Assembly: GCA_903927685.1 (NCBI GenBank) | Contig: CAIYOB010001337.1 | Location: 1 to 6,283 of the forward strand | DNA length: 6,283 bases | Reading direction: 5' to 3' | DNA from: an uncultured Planctomycetaceae bacterium | Lineage (GTDB): Bacteria; Planctomycetota; Planctomycetia; Pirellulales; Pirellulaceae | Shown here: positions 1-6,283 of the stretch, in pieces | Numbering within the stretch: position 1 is the stretch's first letter | Layout: each line of letters begins with the position of its first letter | Program-made: the position numbers and the translations under genes | The notes under the pieces: model-generated | Told to the model about the DNA's origin: nothing | What the model saw: only the letters and a program-made list of their open reading frames with translations | Databases searched by the model: none

Positions 1-1968
1 CGCCAGGTTCGCCAGGATCGTCAGGTCGGTGACCGTCGAGTCAAATTCCGGGTTGCGGCGATTCCCGACGCACTTCTCAGCCGCCGCGACGTGCGCGAGA
101 ATGTCTGCCGCCGTCTCGGCAAACCAGCGGCTGGTCTCCGGTGGGCGAGTCTTGGCGGTTTCGCCCCGCTCGATCAGGAGCTGGGCCTCCTCGTCAAAGC
201 TGGCGAATTGCTGGATGTCGCTGCCTTCGGCGTTGGCGTACGCCGGCAAGTCGCCCAGACGTTGCTTTTCCGCCCAGCCGCGCGTCATCGGAAAGCTGCT
301 GTACGGGTAGCAGGCTGCCACAATCCGTGGCAGGATCCAACTGGCCCGGTGCAGGCCCTGCTCCAAGTGCGGTGCCGCCTGGTCGCCAAATCGCCTGGCA
401 AACTCCCGCTGCCACACGTCCGCGGGCGTATCCGGGTTGTACCCCAGCCGCCCCAGCGTCTGGAAAAAATGCCAATACCGTTCGAACTCGTAGTCGTAGT
501 AGCGATACTTCGCATTCAGCAGCTCGAACGGCCGCATGTCGTGCGGCTGGGCTTCCATTTTCGTGCACAGCGGCTCGTTGACCTCGAAACCGTCGCCGTT
601 GTACAAGTGCGTGCTGTCTGCAAACCGCCGCGCGAACTCGGGATCGCCCCACAGCAGGACCCGGGACGTGCCGCCGTTCCACAGCCGCCAATGCAGCTGG
701 TAACGCTGCGGATAGCGCAGCAAGTCCGCATAGCTGTGGCGGCGATCGAACTGGTTCTGCCGGTTGATGTGCGTCGGATGGAACGGCATGCCCATCTGCT
801 CCATCCAGTACTTGGTCGTGATCCGCAGCGGGACGCCCAGTTCGAGGCCTGCATCGATCACCGAGTCGGGCAGCCCCTTGGCTCGGGCGTCGAAACGCAG
901 CTGCGGCGCCTCGCGTTTCAGCATCTCGAAGACGTTCCGCCAGAACGCTTCCTGCTCGCCCTTCTTCAGACCGGACTCGTCGTGCATCCGGAACTGCAGG
1001 GCGTCCACCTTGGGCACCCGGCGCACAAATTCCGTCAGGGCGGCCAGTGTGTACGCCGTCAAGTTCTGTTCCGTCACGCCCCAGACCAGCCCGGGCGTGG
1101 GCTGGAGCGGGATCTTCTCCGCTCCCGGAATGCCGCCCCCCTGCACGCCGCCGCGATAGATGTGGTCCCAGATTCCCAAGGTCACGTTCAGTCCGCGGGC
1201 ATGGGCCATATCGATCAGCCGATTCAGCGCGTCCAAGTTGCGCTGCTGCTGGGCGGGCGTGATGCCGACCATCCGCACTTCCGGGAATCGCTCGACGCCA
1301 AAGAAATACGGATAGCAGGGCGCCAGGAAGCCGCCGTTCTCGTAGCCAAAGATGACGACCAGCGAGTTGAACCGGTTCTGCGCCAGCAGGTCCAGGTAGC
1401 GAGCCCAGTACGCTTGGTCGTAGAAGCGGCTTTCCCAGTAAGCCCGGTTCATCGTGTACATCGACAGGGCCCGCTCGGGCACCGCCGGCTTCTCGGCTGC
1501 CTCGCGAAATTCGGCCAAGGGGTTGCCGCCGTCGGTGCTCCAGCCGATCCGGTCCGCAGCGTCCAGCAAGCCGTACATCAGGCCGCGGTCGTCCGAGCCG
1601 GCGATCACCCAGGCCGGCTTGCCCTGCCACTCGCCGCGCCGGATCGCCAGCGCTTCGGGGCCCGTCGGAACGGGATGACCTCCCGCTCGCAGCCAGCGAG
1701 CGGCCGGTCCGTCGCCGTCGGCCAGCCCGGCGACAATCAGGAACTTGCCACGCGTCTGGTCCAGCGTGGCCACCGTTTCGCACGTGGCCGCTTTTGCACG
1801 CAGGGCGGTCGTCAGCTTTTCCAGCCCGTGCGTCGAGGCCGGGCCGGGCTCGCGGTCCGTCACCACCGAGACGGTTGGCGGTTCCGCAGCCGCCGTCACG
1901 CCAAGGGAGCAGGCGATCGCCATCGCCGCCAGACAAGGGCCCCAACTCGCCATAAGCTTGATGATCAT
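1..1968 (-). CDS. Exported glycoside-hydrolase-like protein, 3' end cut by the window
   Basis: The frame is open from ATG at 1968 to the left edge (656 codons, no stop), so the C-terminus is missing. Residues 1-28 form a signal peptide: Lys4, a hydrophobic stretch, and a likely cut after TAAA before EPP. Residues 30-140 resemble the alpha/beta domain that precedes the barrel in GH20, GH67 and GH84 enzymes, ending in the typical DDRGLMYGLLDAADRIG (126-142). From about 165 the pattern suits a (beta/alpha)8 barrel: SMYTMNRAYW (169-178), NRFNSLVVIFGYENGG (198-213), HARGLNVTLGIWDH (256-269) and LQFRMHDESG (324-333). The last places an Asp330-Glu331 pair where GH20-type enzymes carry catalytic acids. 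Aromatic-rich segments (427-440, 487-512) may line a sugar site. This start is chosen because it gives a clean signal peptide and has a GAGG 7 bases upstream; ATG at 1953 is a weaker alternative. The exact family and substrate are not recognised. Hydrolase fold is likely; activity is inferred. Confidence 0.85.
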   Translation of the reverse strand, partial: MIIKLMASWGPCLAAMAIACSLGVTAAAEPPTVSVVTDREPGPASTHGLEKLTTALRAKAATCETVATLDQTRGKFLIVAGLADGDGPAARWLRAGGHPVPTGPEALAIRRGEWQGKPAWVIAGSDDRGLMYGLLDAADRIGWSTDGGNPLAEFREAAEKPAVPERALSMYTMNRAYWESRFYDQAYWARYLDLLAQNRFNSLVVIFGYENGGFLAPCYPYFFGVERFPEVRMVGITPAQQQRNLDALNRLIDMAHARGLNVTLGIWDHIYRGGVQGGGIPGAEKIPLQPTPGLVWGVTEQNLTAYTLAALTEFVRRVPKVDALQFRMHDESGLKKGEQEAFWRNVFEMLKREAPQLRFDARAKGLPDSVIDAGLELGVPLRITTKYWMEQMGMPFHPTHINRQNQFDRRHSYADLLRYPQRYQLHWRLWNGGTSRVLLWGDPEFARRFADSTHLYNGDGFEVNEPLCTKMEAQPHDMRPFELLNAKYRYYDYEFERYWHFFQTLGRLGYNPDTPADVWQREFARRFGDQAAPHLEQGLHRASWILPRIVAACYPYSSFPMTRGWAEKQRLGDLPAYANAEGSDIQQFASFDEEAQLLIERGETAKTRPPETSRWFAETAADILAHVAAAEKCVGNRRNPEFDSTVTDLTILANLA

Positions 1969-1975
1969 ACGTTCG

Positions 1976-1979
1976 CCTC
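1976..1979 (-). promoter_or_regulatory. Shine-Dalgarno-like site for the left gene
   Basis: On the minus strand GAGG lies 7 bases before the ATG at 1968. The spacing is good, and it supports this start over the in-frame ATG 15 bases downstream. No comparable site precedes the divergent gene at 2249. Confidence 0.5.
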
Positions 1980-2006
1980 GCAGTTCGCCGTTTTCGGGAT
2001 GCCGTC

Positions 2007-2034
2007 ATGATATTCTTCCTGGCACCGTGGCCAA
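2007..2034 (-). promoter_or_regulatory. Candidate sigma70-type promoter for the left gene
   Basis: Reading the minus strand, TTGGCC (2034-2029, 4 of 6 to the -35 consensus) is followed after 16 bases by TATCAT (2012-2007, 5 of 6 to the -10 consensus). Transcription would begin near 2000 and give a leader of about 32 bases containing the GAGG site. This is consensus matching only; short matches arise by chance and planctomycete promoters are poorly described. Confidence 0.3.
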
Positions 2035-2050
2035 GAGACCAGGCGGCGGC

Positions 2051-2146
2051 CCGTGGGGTAAGCTTCCAGCTTGCCGACAGTTCCTGTCTTCAATTCACGA
2101 TTCTGCTTACGTTGAGCAGTTCGCAAGCTGGAAGCTTACGCCACGG
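2051..2146. repeat. 96-base nested inverted repeat (REP/MITE-like element)
   Basis: Two 24-base arms, 2051-2074 and 2123-2146, are reverse complements at 23 of 24 positions; the only mismatch is G2057 against G2140. Each arm is also palindromic by itself: AAGCT-TCC-AGCTT at 2060-2072, mirrored in the right arm, extended by G.U and G-C pairs in RNA. The 48-base interior holds two more hairpins: GACAG-TTC-CTGTC (2076-2088) and CTGCTTA-CGT-TGAGCAG (2103-2119, one G.T pair). The whole can therefore fold as one long stem with two internal hairpins, or as a row of four small hairpins. It lies between divergent genes, outside both coding regions. No transposase or clear target duplication is visible. 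A dispersed REP-like or miniature mobile element is the best reading, but copy number cannot be seen in one window. A cis-regulatory structure for the gene at 2249 is the alternative. Confidence 0.85.
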
Positions 2147-2248
2147 CTTTCCATAGCTAGTATTGTGCACAGGGCGCCGATCAACGTCCGGCGTGCGGCT
2201 GGAGTGCGGCCGATTGCCTCCCGGCGGCCAGCACGCCACAATGCAGCG

Positions 2249-5200
2249 ATGAAAACGACATCTGCGCTTGCCATTTCGCTGGTTGTGTTGGCTGCCTGGA
2301 ACTCGCGGGCCGAGGAGACCGAAGTGCTGTTCGACGGCACCGCGGTCGAATCCTGGGACCCGATGCGCGATCAGGAGCGACTGAAACGCGAGTTCGCGGT
2401 CAGCGAGTTGTCGGCGGTCGAGTCGCCGCCGGCGCTCGCGTGGCGGTTCGTCTCGCACGGGGTGACGTTCAACGACCTGTTCCTGAGCAAACCCGTGGAA
2501 CGCCACTTCAGCCGGCTCCGCGTGCTCGTCCAGAACGACGGAGAACCGGTCCAGTTGGCCGCCAAGGTGCGGGATGCCAGCGGGGCGGAGTGGACGGTTC
2601 CGGCGGTCGCCCTGCCGCGAGGCGAGGGACGCTGGCTCGAATTCCCTCGCGACCAGTGGCAAGTGGCGTCCTGGTCGCGCGACGCGGACGGCAAGCTGGA
2701 TTACCCCTTGGCCTACTTCACGCTGATCGCGTTCGGTGTCAAGGCAGGACCGGAGTATCGGCTGCTGGTGCAGCGGGTCGAAGTCGTGCGTCCCGCCCCG
2801 CCGCTGGCCACCATTCATCGGCTCCACCTTCCCGGTTCATTGAACGCGGGCCAGGCCGTTCCGTTCAGTGTCAGTTTCACGCTCGACAAGCCGTGCACCG
2901 AGGAGGGCGCGAGCCTGGTATTCCGCCGCGGACGAACGCTGCTCGTCGAAATCCCGTTGCCCCTGCCGCTGCCACTGTCCAAACTGTCGCCGAACCAACG
3001 CGTCGATCTGGAAGGCGTACCGCTGCAAATTCCGGAGTACGCGTTTGGCGGCGAGGCCGACGTGGGCTTGAAGCTGGGCGAGGCTCGCGTGCGACTCGAA
3101 CCGCCGAGCACCGAACCCGGCGCCGCTGGTCCCGGGCAGGGCCCGTCCGCGGCTGTCGACGGTTCCCTGGGCACGGTGACCATCCACCAGCGACTCGTTG
3201 GCCGCACGGTGGCGGAGGTCAAGCCGCAGCGCGGCGTCCCGACGCTGCTGATCAACGGCCAGTCGCACCGCGGCATGGCCTGGGCTACCTACTCGCCGAC
3301 CGCCGAAGTCTTTGGCGATTTTACGCGGGCCGGCATCGATCTGTTTACGTTCAGCGGCACGCCCTCGGAGGCGGGCTACGGGTTGTCACAAACGGTTTGG
3401 ACGGCGCCGGGGCAGTTTGACTATTCCGAGTTCGATCGCCGCGTGCTGATGGTGGTGCAGGCCAATCCACGGGCCTATTTCTTTCCGCGGCTGTACCTGC
3501 ACGCGCCGGCCTGGTGGAGCGCCGAGCATCCCGACGACGTCGTGCTCCAGGACCCCGGCGACGGCCGGCCTGTGCCGTTCGTGCATGCCGGCGGCAAGCC
3601 GGCCCCGAGTTGGGCCTCGGAGGATTGGCGCCGCGACACCGTCGAGGCGCTGCGGCGGTTCGTCGAGCACGTTGCGGCGGCGCCCTATGCCGATCGCGTG
3701 ATCGGGTATCATCTCGCGTCCGGAACCACCGAGGAATGGATGATGTGGGGCGGAAACGAGAATGAATGGGTCGACTACTCACCGGCCAATACCCGGGCGT
3801 TTCGCCGCTGGCTGCAGGCGCAGTACGGCAGCGACGAACGGCTGCAGTCCGCGTGGGCCGATCCGGCAGTGACGCTGGCGACGGCCGCGATCCCGACCAA
3901 GGTCCAGCGGCAGGCGTCGCAACTGGGTTGGCTCCGCGACCCGGCCCGCGAGCAAGCGGCGATCGACTATTATCGGTACAACTCGGAACTGGTCGCCGAG
4001 ACCATCGGCTACTTTGCCAAGGCCGTCAAGGATCTGACCCAGCGGGAGAAAATCGTCGGCGTGTTTTACGGCTACCTGCTGCAACTGTGCGGCGAACAGC
4101 GGCAGCAAAACGCCGGGCATCTGGCCCTGGAACGCGTGCTCGCTTCGCCCGACGTGGACTTCCTCTCCAGCCCCACCAGCTATGCCTACCGGCAACTCGG
4201 CGGCCAGGGCACCTGCCATGCCATGTCGCTGCTGGGGAGCGTCCAACTGCATGGCAAGTTGTGGTTCGACGAAAACGACGTCCGGACTTCGCTGTCGGGC
4301 GGCCAGATCGGCGAGTGGGGGCGAGCGGCGGATGTGGCGGGGGACCTCTTGCAGCAGGACAAGGAACTGGCCTGGTGCCTCGTCCACGGGACGGCCCAAT
4401 GGTGGTTCGACGTGGGCGGCAACCGATACAACGATCCGGTGCTCATGGGGCGGATCGGGGAACTGGCTACCAAGGCGGGTGAAGCCCTGCAATGCGACCG
4501 CACGCCCGCGGACGAAATCGCTTATGTCGTCGACGAACGGAGCCTGTGTTACCTGCGCGTGGCCGATCCGTTGGGCTATTGGCTGCTGCTGGGCCAACTG
4601 CCCGCGTTGCACCGCTTGGGCGCTCCGGTCGGGCACTACCTGGTCAGCGATCTGGCCAAGCTGGGCGACCGCAAGCTGTTCTTCTTCCCCACCAGTTTCG
4701 CGCCCACGGACGCCGACCGCCGCGCCATCGACGGCTTGAAACGGGACGGGCACGTGCTCGTGTTCCTGGGCGCTCCGGGCTTGTACCGCGACGGACAACT
4801 CGACGAACGAGGGATGCTCGACCTGACCGGGATCAGGCTGGGACTGTCCCGCGAGCCCGCCGCGCTGCAGGTCACGCTGCAGGCGGGCCAACCTCAGATC
4901 GAGGGCTTGGCCGGGCAGACCTACGGCCCCGAGCACCGCACGCTGCCGATCTGCTATCCCGACGATCCGAGTGCGACCGTCTGGGGAACTTTGGCGGACG
5001 GCCGAGCCGGCCTGGTCGTGAAGGAACACGGCACGTGGACAGCGGTCTACTCGGCAGCGCCGTTGCTGCCTGCCACCCTGCTGCGGCGTCTGTCCCAGTT
5101 GGCCGGTGTCCACCAGTACCTCGACACGGAGGACGTGGTCTGGGCCAGCCGAGACATGGTCGCGATCAGCATCCAGCAACCCGGCGCGAGGACCATCCAG

Positions 5201-5317
5201 CTCCCGCGTGCAGCCGACGTGAGCGATCTGTACAAAGCCACGGAGATTGGCCGCGGGGTGCGTTCTTTTTCGGCCGACTTCAAGGACCGGAGCACACGGG
5301 TATTTGTTCTGCGATAG
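2249..5317 (+). CDS. Exported GH42-type beta-galactosidase-like multidomain protein
   Basis: Complete, 1022 residues. Residues 1-21 are a signal peptide (Lys2, hydrophobic 6-17, likely cut after SRA), which fixes the start although no Shine-Dalgarno is visible. Residues 22-182 form a beta-rich, possibly sugar-binding domain. Residues 190-284 look Ig-like and contain a PLPLPLPL run (236-243). A Pro/Gly/Ala linker (284-306) follows. The barrel (about 328-720) opens with GVPTLLINGQ, as in GH42-like enzymes. SGTTEEWMMWGG (491-502) precedes the GH42-style pattern DYSPANTRAFRRWLQAQYGS (509-528); Glu495 or Glu496 is the likely acid/base. HGKLWFDENDVRT (668-680) supplies Glu675 as likely nucleophile. 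Residues 755-870 resemble the GATase-like GH42 trimerisation domain (KLFFFPTSFAPTDADRRAI, 809-827). The beta-rich tail (945-1022) includes AGVHQYLDTEDVVW. Many GH42 enzymes are near 650-700 residues; the excess is the N-terminal modules. Hydrolysis of an extracellular beta-galactoside-like glycan is inferred; the true substrate is unknown. Confidence 0.88.
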   Translation: MKTTSALAISLVVLAAWNSRAEETEVLFDGTAVESWDPMRDQERLKREFAVSELSAVESPPALAWRFVSHGVTFNDLFLSKPVERHFSRLRVLVQNDGEPVQLAAKVRDASGAEWTVPAVALPRGEGRWLEFPRDQWQVASWSRDADGKLDYPLAYFTLIAFGVKAGPEYRLLVQRVEVVRPAPPLATIHRLHLPGSLNAGQAVPFSVSFTLDKPCTEEGASLVFRRGRTLLVEIPLPLPLPLSKLSPNQRVDLEGVPLQIPEYAFGGEADVGLKLGEARVRLEPPSTEPGAAGPGQGPSAAVDGSLGTVTIHQRLVGRTVAEVKPQRGVPTLLINGQSHRGMAWATYSPTAEVFGDFTRAGIDLFTFSGTPSEAGYGLSQTVWTAPGQFDYSEFDRRVLMVVQANPRAYFFPRLYLHAPAWWSAEHPDDVVLQDPGDGRPVPFVHAGGKPAPSWASEDWRRDTVEALRRFVEHVAAAPYADRVIGYHLASGTTEEWMMWGGNENEWVDYSPANTRAFRRWLQAQYGSDERLQSAWADPAVTLATAAIPTKVQRQASQLGWLRDPAREQAAIDYYRYNSELVAETIGYFAKAVKDLTQREKIVGVFYGYLLQLCGEQRQQNAGHLALERVLASPDVDFLSSPTSYAYRQLGGQGTCHAMSLLGSVQLHGKLWFDENDVRTSLSGGQIGEWGRAADVAGDLLQQDKELAWCLVHGTAQWWFDVGGNRYNDPVLMGRIGELATKAGEALQCDRTPADEIAYVVDERSLCYLRVADPLGYWLLLGQLPALHRLGAPVGHYLVSDLAKLGDRKLFFFPTSFAPTDADRRAIDGLKRDGHVLVFLGAPGLYRDGQLDERGMLDLTGIRLGLSREPAALQVTLQAGQPQIEGLAGQTYGPEHRTLPICYPDDPSATVWGTLADGRAGLVVKEHGTWTAVYSAAPLLPATLLRRLSQLAGVHQYLDTEDVVWASRDMVAISIQQPGARTIQLPRAADVSDLYKATEIGRGVRSFSADFKDRSTRVFVLR

Positions 5318-5365
5318 TCAGCCAATGCCTCCGGGTGGCACCGCGTCTTTCATTCATAACCCGCG

Positions 5366-6283
5366 TTACGGAGCCAATCCGAGCACCATGCTCTTCATCG
5401 TCGGCTTGGATTGGCAGACGATGTTGTAGGTTTCCGATGGTTGAGTCGCGACGTGGACATCTTTCTTTTCCAGTCCGCCCTCTTCCCAGATGTAGGTCAC
5501 TTTGACCGGCCGAAAGCCGCCCGCGGGCTGCCGGTAATCCGCATCGATTCGGACCGAGAACAGGCAGGTTACGTTCCGCTGTTTGCCCGACCAGCGGATC
5601 TGGGCTGCGGTGGTGCCGGGAGGGACGTCCGAGACCGTGGTGTACTTGCACTTGCCTTGCGCAGGACCGACGTAGGTGTCCACGGCTTTGAACGTCTTGC
5701 CGCCATCGAACGAAACGGTGACGTCCCATTGATCCCGCTTGTCGCGAGCGCGGAAGAAACCGCCAAACCGCAGTCGCGTCATTTCGCCGGGCGTGGAAAT
5801 AGGGATCGTTACCGCGGCGGGTTCGCCTTCGACGCGAAAGTACTGCGGATTGACGTTCTGTAGCGTGGGCTGGAAATCGGCCAGTGACACGTTCTTACCT
5901 TGGGTGTTGCCGTACGAGGTGCCGTCAATCGTGACGGTGCCTTCCGGCGGGCCGGCCACGAACGTGATCGTGTTCTCGCCTTTGTCCAGGGTGGGCAGGG
6001 CCCGCTGCGAGCATTGAATCAGGTTGGAGATCTTCAGGCTTTCCAGACCCGTGCCCGCACCGCTCAAAACGAACCGCAGGATGTAGTCGTATCGCCGCAG
6101 CACGAACTTCTGCAGGTCGACCGTCTGCGAACCGGACTTGTCGATCGACGCCACGTCCCGCCAATCCAAGCCGTTGGTGTCGGACAGGAACAAACGGAGT
6201 TTGCCGCCGGTCCCGACGATCGCGTTCAGGGCCAGTTCGCCGCCCAAGTACACGTAGCTGCAGGGCATGCGGATCTCCAGCAC
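5366..6283 (-). CDS. C-terminal part of a beta-rich surface or secreted protein with Asp-box-like motifs
   Basis: The frame runs from the right edge to TAA at 5368-5366, giving 305 residues; the true start lies outside the window. The codon at the very edge is GTG, but it should be read as an internal Val. The sequence is almost all predicted beta-strand with many Gly, Thr and Val residues and no membrane segment. SFDGGKTF (191-198) fits the Asp-box S-x-D-x-G-x-T-W/F of beta-propeller and sialidase-type folds, and SDTNGLDW (34-41) is a weaker relative. Other recognisable stretches are FVLRRYDYILRFVLSGAGTGL (60-80, shown here only as a landmark) and DKGENTITFVAGPPEGTVTI (100-119). Probably three small beta-sandwich modules, about 1-95, 100-250 and 255-305. 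No catalytic centre is visible; a binding or structural tail is as likely as an enzyme. It converges on the gene ending at 5317 with 48 bases between stops. Confidence 0.8.
   Translation of the reverse strand: MLEIRMPCSYVYLGGELALNAIVGTGGKLRLFLSDTNGLDWRDVASIDKSGSQTVDLQKFVLRRYDYILRFVLSGAGTGLESLKISNLIQCSQRALPTLDKGENTITFVAGPPEGTVTIDGTSYGNTQGKNVSLADFQPTLQNVNPQYFRVEGEPAAVTIPISTPGEMTRLRFGGFFRARDKRDQWDVTVSFDGGKTFKAVDTYVGPAQGKCKYTTVSDVPPGTTAAQIRWSGKQRNVTCLFSVRIDADYRQPAGGFRPVKVTYIWEEGGLEKKDVHVATQPSETYNIVCQSKPTMKSMVLGLAP

Larger units (their letters stand above)
1969..2248. other. Divergent intergenic region
   Basis: These 280 bases separate two genes that point away from each other, so they should carry the promoters of both. 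They hold the left gene's candidate promoter and ribosome site and the 96-base inverted repeat. The rightward reading frame stays open through it into the gene at 2249, but the signal peptide at 2249 makes upstream translation unlikely. For the right gene I find no convincing -35/-10 pair; a TAGTAT at 2158-2163 has no partner at the right distance. No tRNA or other known RNA is recognised. Confidence 0.6.

Noticed and set aside
1..16. Direct repeat CGCCAGG at 1-7 and 10-16
   Set aside because: It lies inside coding sequence and just encodes the Leu-Ala repetition ILANLA; no sign of a functional repeat.
194..2008. A 604-codon minus-strand frame starting at 2008
   Set aside because: It is in a different frame from the true gene; the translation is low-complexity Arg/Gly/Ala without family motifs.
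91..2010. A 639-codon open frame on the plus strand opposite the left gene
   Set aside because: The product is Arg/Gln/Val/Pro-rich without signal peptide or motifs, while the opposite strand gives a coherent exported hydrolase-like protein. Long antisense frames are expected in GC-rich coding DNA.
2158..2163. TAGTAT as a -10 box for the rightward gene
   Set aside because: No -35-like hexamer lies 15-19 bases upstream; the TTGAGC at 2112 is about 40 bases away.
1745..2248. N-terminal extension of the GH42-like gene to an ATG at 1745
   Set aside because: It would place a clear signal peptide internally, run through the inverted repeat and overlap the divergent gene. The start at 2249 is much better.
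2954..2977. Short Pro-Leu codon repeat
   Set aside because: It is a PLPLPLPL stretch within a beta-rich domain of the exported protein; the DNA repeats are imperfect and need no separate explanation.
3779..5179. A 466-codon minus-strand frame inside the GH42-like gene
   Set aside because: It is a shadow of the well-supported plus-strand gene, Gln/Arg/Val-rich and without domain signals.
5326..5340. Possible terminator hairpin TGCC-7-GGCA between the convergent genes
   Set aside because: The stem is only 4 base pairs and no T-run follows on either strand; too weak to report.

Overview
The window is GC-rich bacterial DNA with three large protein-coding genes, two of them cut by the window edges, and one structured repeat. 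All three products look secreted or surface-directed, and none is a housekeeping protein. Very large exported glycosidase-like proteins, weak or absent Shine-Dalgarno signals and single genes rather than operons fit a member of the Planctomycetes (Pirellulales-like) or a related PVC lineage. This assignment comes from protein style and was not checked by any search.

Layout. Positions 1-1968 (minus strand) hold the first 656 codons of an exported protein with a glycosidase-type N-terminal domain and a probable TIM barrel; its stop codon lies beyond the left edge. Positions 1969-2248 are a divergent intergenic region. It has a candidate promoter and ribosome binding site for the left gene and a 96-base nested inverted repeat (2051-2146). 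Positions 2249-5317 (plus strand) encode a complete 1022-residue exported multidomain protein of the GH42 beta-galactosidase type: signal peptide, two beta-rich N-terminal domains, Pro/Gly/Ala linker, TIM barrel, GATase-like trimerisation domain and beta-rich tail. After a 48-base convergent gap, 5366-6283 (minus strand) encode the C-terminal 305 residues of a beta-rich protein with Asp-box-like motifs; its start lies beyond the right edge.

Working together. The first two genes share a divergent control region and both look like exported carbohydrate-active enzymes, so a shared role in breaking down an extracellular glycan is plausible but inferred. The third gene is on its own transcript. 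I see no defence system, mobile-element gene, RNA gene or CRISPR array. The least explained item is the intergenic inverted repeat. The two enzymes look like divergent or unclassified members of known structural superfamilies rather than parts of a clearly new system.
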